From assembly GCA_964641695.1 (NCBI GenBank), contig CAZXKG010000105.1, forward strand, positions 1-9,616: a stretch of 9,616 nucleotides of DNA, written 5' to 3'. This document shows, piece by piece, positions 7,824 through 9,616 of the stretch (the first letter of the stretch is position 1; each line of letters opens with the position of its first letter). The translations under genes and the position numbers were made by a program. A model generated the notes under the pieces. That model did not search any database. It worked only from the letters and a program-made list of their open reading frames with translations, and was not told where the DNA came from. The DNA comes from RHKX01 sp964641695 (lineage in GTDB: Bacteria; Actinomycetota; Thermoleophilia; Solirubrobacterales; 70-9).

Positions 7824-8661
7824 ACTCCTCCGTCGGCGCCGTCACCGCGAAGGAACCGACCATCTGGCCGTTTGAACCCCCGATACCCAGCAGGGATGCA
7901 CCTGAAGTTCCCGTTCCTTGTGGGCCGCCCGGCTGCGTGACGAATATGAGGGTGCCCTGGGCCCCAGCAAACAGGCAGAGGTAGCCCGGATCAGCCTCAG
8001 GGTTGTTGGGCCCAGGAGCGGGAGCCCCGCCGTCATCGCAGTTGGGGTCGGAGCCCTCGTGGGGCACGATCACGATGTTTTCCTCCCCAAGCCCCGTTTC
8101 CAGCGGGATCGGGAAGGAGACGGGCGTTACGACAACACCACCCGCATAAGGGAACGGGTTTCCGTCCTCATCGGGCACGGTGCTGATGCCCGAGTACACG
8201 CCGGTCAAGGTCTTGCCCGGAGGCAACGTTCCATCGACGGTCCAGGGACTACCCGCCGGTCCCGGAGGTCCCTGCGAACCGGGAGCGCCAGGCGCCCCAT
8301 CCTCGCCGTCGGCACCGGGTGCGCCGTCCTCACCATCAGCGCCGGGGGCGCCGTCCTGACCGTCAGCGCCGGGCGCTCCCGGCTCGCCCGGAGGTCCTGC
8401 CGGGCCCTGAGGCCCCGCCGGACCCTGCTGACCACCCTGCTCGATCGCCTGCTCGGCGAGCGCGATTGCGTCGTTGGCGAGCTTGGTCGACTGCTTGACG
8501 GCCTTGTTGAGCTTCTTGACCTGCTTGTTGAGCTTCTTGACCTGCTTGGCGGTCTTCTTGGCGTTGGCGTCGGCGGATGCCGGTCCTGCCATCGCGAAGA
8601 CCAGGGCAGCCGCGGCGATGATGCCGAGGATGCCGAAGCGCTTGTGGAAACGGTCCATCAT
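7822..8661 (-). CDS. Secreted collagen-like protein with basic coiled coil and beta-rich head
   Basis: A 279-aa predicted extracellular fibre-type protein. Residues 1-30 are a signal peptide (RFHKR, hydrophobic ILGIIAAAALVFAMAG, cleavage after ASA). Residues 34-75 form a heptad coiled coil that begins strongly basic (KQVKKLN twice, a/d positions V41, L44, V48, L51, V55) and becomes Ala-rich and acidic. It probably acts as a trimerisation segment. Residues 77-139 are 21 uninterrupted Gly-X-Y triplets with nine Asp/Glu and no Lys/Arg. Residues 140-279 are a Gly/Pro-rich beta-type domain with two Cys (208 and 229), plausibly a trimeric head; the family is not certain. Start: two adjacent ATG codons; the first (8661) has AAGGAGA about 10 nt upstream. 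It is first of three co-directional secreted-protein genes, and its last two codons (GAG GAG) form part of the next gene's ribosome binding site. The ligand and binding partner cannot be read from sequence. Confidence 0.95.
   Translation of the reverse strand: MMDRFHKRFGILGIIAAAALVFAMAGPASADANAKKTAKQVKKLNKQVKKLNKAVKQSTKLANDAIALAEQAIEQGGQQGPAGPQGPAGPPGEPGAPGADGQDGAPGADGEDGAPGADGEDGAPGAPGSQGPPGPAGSPWTVDGTLPPGKTLTGVYSGISTVPDEDGNPFPYAGGVVVTPVSFPIPLETGLGEENIVIVPHEGSDPNCDDGGAPAPGPNNPEADPGYLCLFAGAQGTLIFVTQPGGPQGTGTSGASLLGIGGSNGQMVGSFAVTAPTEE
7825..7831 (-). promoter_or_regulatory. Shine-Dalgarno site of the 1671-aa gene, embedded in the collagen-like gene's end
   Basis: On the minus strand GGAGGAG is followed by TAGCGCT and then the GTG at 7817, a 7-nt spacer. 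The site is made of the final Glu codons of the collagen-like gene, and that gene's TAG lies inside the spacer. This decides the GTG start and implies that ribosomes ending the first gene help start the second. Confidence 0.85.
8290..8370 (-). repeat. 27-bp tandem repeat, 3 copies, encoding GAD-G[QE]D-GAP
   Basis: Residues 98-124 of the collagen-like protein are three consecutive nonapeptides of three Gly-X-Y triplets (GADGQDGAP, then GADGEDGAP twice). The DNA copies differ at several mostly synonymous positions, so this is an older expansion than the perfect heptad repeat in the same gene. Confidence 0.85.
8503..8548 (-). repeat. Perfect 21-bp tandem repeat encoding coiled-coil heptads
   Basis: 8503-8523 and 8524-8544 are identical base for base, followed by 4 nt of a third copy. 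Each encodes one heptad, KQVKKLN (residues 39-45 and 46-52). Identity at synonymous positions suggests recent duplication or ongoing slippage in whole-heptad steps. Confidence 0.9.
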
Positions 8662-8828
8662 CAGTTCGTCTCTCCTTCGTTGGATGGGGCGTGGGGCCCG
8701 TCGGACCGATCCACGCGAGTTGGCGTTGTATGGGTGCTCTCGGGGAGCGCCGTATAGGCGGCAGCCGTGACTTCGCGGGCCCTTGGGGCCGTGAAGATGT
8801 GTGAGTTGGCGGTGCCGTTTAAGTGCAT

Positions 8829-8845
8829 AACTTCTGTACCAAGTT
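8829..8845 (+). repeat. Inverted-pair palindrome, copy A (AACTTCTGTACCAAGTT)
   Basis: A 17-bp dyad with 5-bp arms AACTT/AAGTT around a 7-nt spacer CTGTACC. An exact reverse-complement copy lies at 9318-9334. Both copies have CAGAA 11 nt further on the inner side (here 8857-8861), so the conserved unit is longer than the 17-mer. Possible roles: recombinase core site, element end or operator for the leftward operon. Confidence 0.75.
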
Positions 8846-8884
8846 CACGCACCACTCAGAAACGGCTTGGACAATGAGGATTAC

Positions 8885-8919
8885 CGGTTTCCTACTCCTC
8901 CCGCACGGTTTCCGACACC
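8885..8919. repeat. Two 14-bp direct repeats with 21-bp period
   Basis: CGGTTTCCTACTCC (8885-8898) and CGGTTTCCGACACC (8906-8919) agree at 12 of 14 positions. The 21-bp period is two helical turns, putting both on the same DNA face as paired regulator sites often are. Whether a protein binds here is not known. Confidence 0.5.
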
Positions 8920-8924
8920 GTGCG
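8902..8924. repeat. 8-bp hairpin (CGCACGGT / ACCGTGCG)
   Basis: A perfect 8-bp stem with a 7-nt loop TTCCGAC, overlapping the second 14-bp direct repeat. No T-tract follows on either strand, so a terminator is not supported. It may simply be a dyad operator. Confidence 0.5.
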
Positions 8925-9133
8925 AGGCAACATCAGTCCCAACCGCGGTGAAACGCCCCGTACACGACTGATCCACACGGCATAGGCCAACTTGGCGGAC
9001 GCCGTCGGACGTTGCAGAGCAGGTCGAGCGGCCTCGGCGATTCACGCCTATTACGCGAGAACTGATGTACACGCGATTACTCGAAAGCGGCATCGGCGAT
9101 GACCGATCCTCTCCCCACCTCAGCGGTTGGGGG

Positions 9134-9163
9134 TTGCACGTCATGAACGCTGCCGTCTATAGT
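9134..9163 (+). promoter_or_regulatory. Rightward sigma-A-like promoter candidate
   Basis: TTGCAC (9134-9139), an 18-nt spacer and TATAGT (9158-9163). The -10 matches consensus at 5 of 6 positions; the -35 matches TTGACA at 4 of 6. It points away from the operon and toward palindrome copy B and the right edge. No gene starts close behind it. Confidence 0.4.
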
Positions 9164-9312
9164 GCCGCCGGCTCACAGGGACAGGAGAGCTTCGTCAGCC
9201 GTTTCAGCCGTTGTCGAGGTTCTTCGAGCCCGGTGGAGGCGAGAGGTCGCGAGATCCGACCGCCTCGGAGCCACGGAGAGTCACCGCTCATGAACACCTC
9301 GTTCTGGGCACC

Positions 9313-9339
9313 CCGACAACTTGGTACAGAAGTTGTCGG
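9313..9339 (-). repeat. Inverted-pair palindrome, copy B, with extended 10-bp arms
   Basis: CCGACAACTT (9313-9322), spacer GGTACAG, AAGTTGTCGG (9330-9339) form a perfect 10-bp dyad with a 7-nt spacer. Its central 17 bp (9318-9334) is the exact reverse complement of copy A. The matching inner TTCTG is at 9302-9306. Arm and spacer length resemble tyrosine-recombinase core sites, but a regulator operator would look similar. Confidence 0.75.
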
Positions 9340-9542
9340 AGGCGATGTGGCTGGCCAAGCCGATCTTCTCGGGGGGTCGAGATCGATATCTCCACGCGGC
9401 GCTTGAGCCGTGGCCCAGCTCCTCGTCGAGCGGAAGTCCGCCCCCATCCTGGCGCTCCTGGAGATCGCGCGAGACGGCGCGGCGGTCAGCCCCGGCGTCA
9501 GAGCGGGAGGTGGCGCAACTGGAGAGCTGAGAGAAGAAGCCG

Positions 9543-9616
9543 GTGAGTGGGCGCGAAAACGCGATCGCCGACCAGCTCACCCGCCTACAGGTCTACCTCG
9601 TGAGCTGCTGCCCACC
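9543..9616 (+). CDS. Possible 5' end of a rightward gene cut by the window edge
   Basis: A GTG at 9543 opens a frame with no stop to the window end (24 full codons). The peptide SGRENAIADQLTRLQVYL reads like an amphipathic helix. A weak purine-rich stretch (GAGAGAAGAAG) lies a few bases upstream. An alternative frame from a GTG at 9410 is also open to the edge; its first part (QLLVERKSAPILALLEIARDG) looks protein-like, but the rest does not. The two segments sit in different frames, so a frameshifted or decayed gene is another reading. No family is recognised. Confidence 0.25.
   Translation, partial: MSGRENAIADQLTRLQVYLVSCCP

Larger units (their letters stand above)
8662..9616. other. 955-nt region without a convincing complete gene, upstream of the operon
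   Basis: Short open frames exist on both strands, but none has a good start signal, recognisable protein composition or family motif over its full length. The region must hold the promoter of the leftward three-gene unit, but I see no clear minus-strand -35/-10 pair. What it does hold is listed separately: an inverted pair of palindromes, a 21-bp-period direct repeat with a hairpin, a rightward promoter candidate and a possible gene start at the right edge. Confidence 0.7.

Noticed and set aside
8290..8370. Regular 27-bp repeats as a CRISPR-like array
   Set aside because: There are no spacers between the units and they translate as continuous Gly-X-Y triplets.
7918..8757. 279-codon open frame on the plus strand opposite the collagen-like gene
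   Set aside because: It is a shadow created by the GC-rich Gly-X-Y repeats. It is rich in Arg and Leu, has no ribosome binding site, and lies antisense to a gene with a clear signal peptide, coiled coil and collagen repeat.
8661..8855. 64-codon minus-strand frame whose TGA overlaps the ATG of the collagen-like gene (TGATG)
   Set aside because: The overlap would suit a coupled leader peptide, but the GTG start has no Shine-Dalgarno sequence, the composition looks random, and it runs through palindrome copy A. The AAGGAGA site serves the collagen-like gene instead.
8881..9144. 87-codon minus-strand frame in the gene-poor region
   Set aside because: Ser/Arg-rich product without motif; its end (GVGNRAGGVGNR) only reflects the 14-bp direct repeat. 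No convincing ribosome binding site.
9065..9406. 113-codon plus-strand frame containing the promoter candidate and palindrome copy B
   Set aside because: No ribosome binding site and no family resemblance. It shares 'LGTEV' with the 64-codon frame only because of the 17-bp repeat.

Overview
The window looks like chromosomal DNA from a high-GC actinobacterium, most likely of the class Thermoleophilia (Solirubrobacterales and relatives). This is inferred from gene style: very large secreted proteins that combine NHL-type beta-propeller blades, fibronectin-III-like domains and a 'LPDCRAYELV' module followed by PD40-like blades, plus secreted CPxxSxVG-repeat proteins. It is not based on any marker gene, and there is no rRNA, tRNA or housekeeping gene in view.

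Layout: everything convincingly coding lies on the minus strand and reads leftward as one tightly packed three-gene unit. First is a secreted collagen-like protein (8661 to 7822; 279 aa; signal peptide, basic heptad coiled coil, 21 Gly-X-Y triplets, beta-rich head). Four nucleotides after its stop begins a 1671-aa secreted multi-domain protein (7817 to 2802). Its Shine-Dalgarno sequence lies in the last codons of the collagen-like gene. After a further 50 nt comes a third secreted protein (2751 to beyond position 1; 917 residues visible, C-terminus cut by the window edge), built from four diverged cysteine-containing modules. All three carry N-terminal Sec-type signal peptides, so the unit probably builds an extracellular or cell-surface assembly.

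The right-hand 955 bases (8662-9616) hold no convincing complete gene, but they are not featureless. They contain an exact 17-bp sequence present twice in inverted orientation (8829-8845 and 9318-9334, each itself a dyad with a 7-nt spacer), a direct repeat of 21-bp period overlapping a hairpin (8885-8924), a rightward sigma-A-like promoter candidate (9134-9163), and a possible rightward gene start at the very edge.

The most noteworthy structures are: (1) the inverted pair of palindromes upstream of the operon, which could be recombination sites, element ends or operators; (2) competing hairpins that begin right at the GTG start of the 1671-aa gene, followed by a 15-bp perfect palindrome inside the signal-peptide coding region; and (3) the operon itself as a possible surface-fibre or adhesion system with a repeated basic coiled-coil theme.
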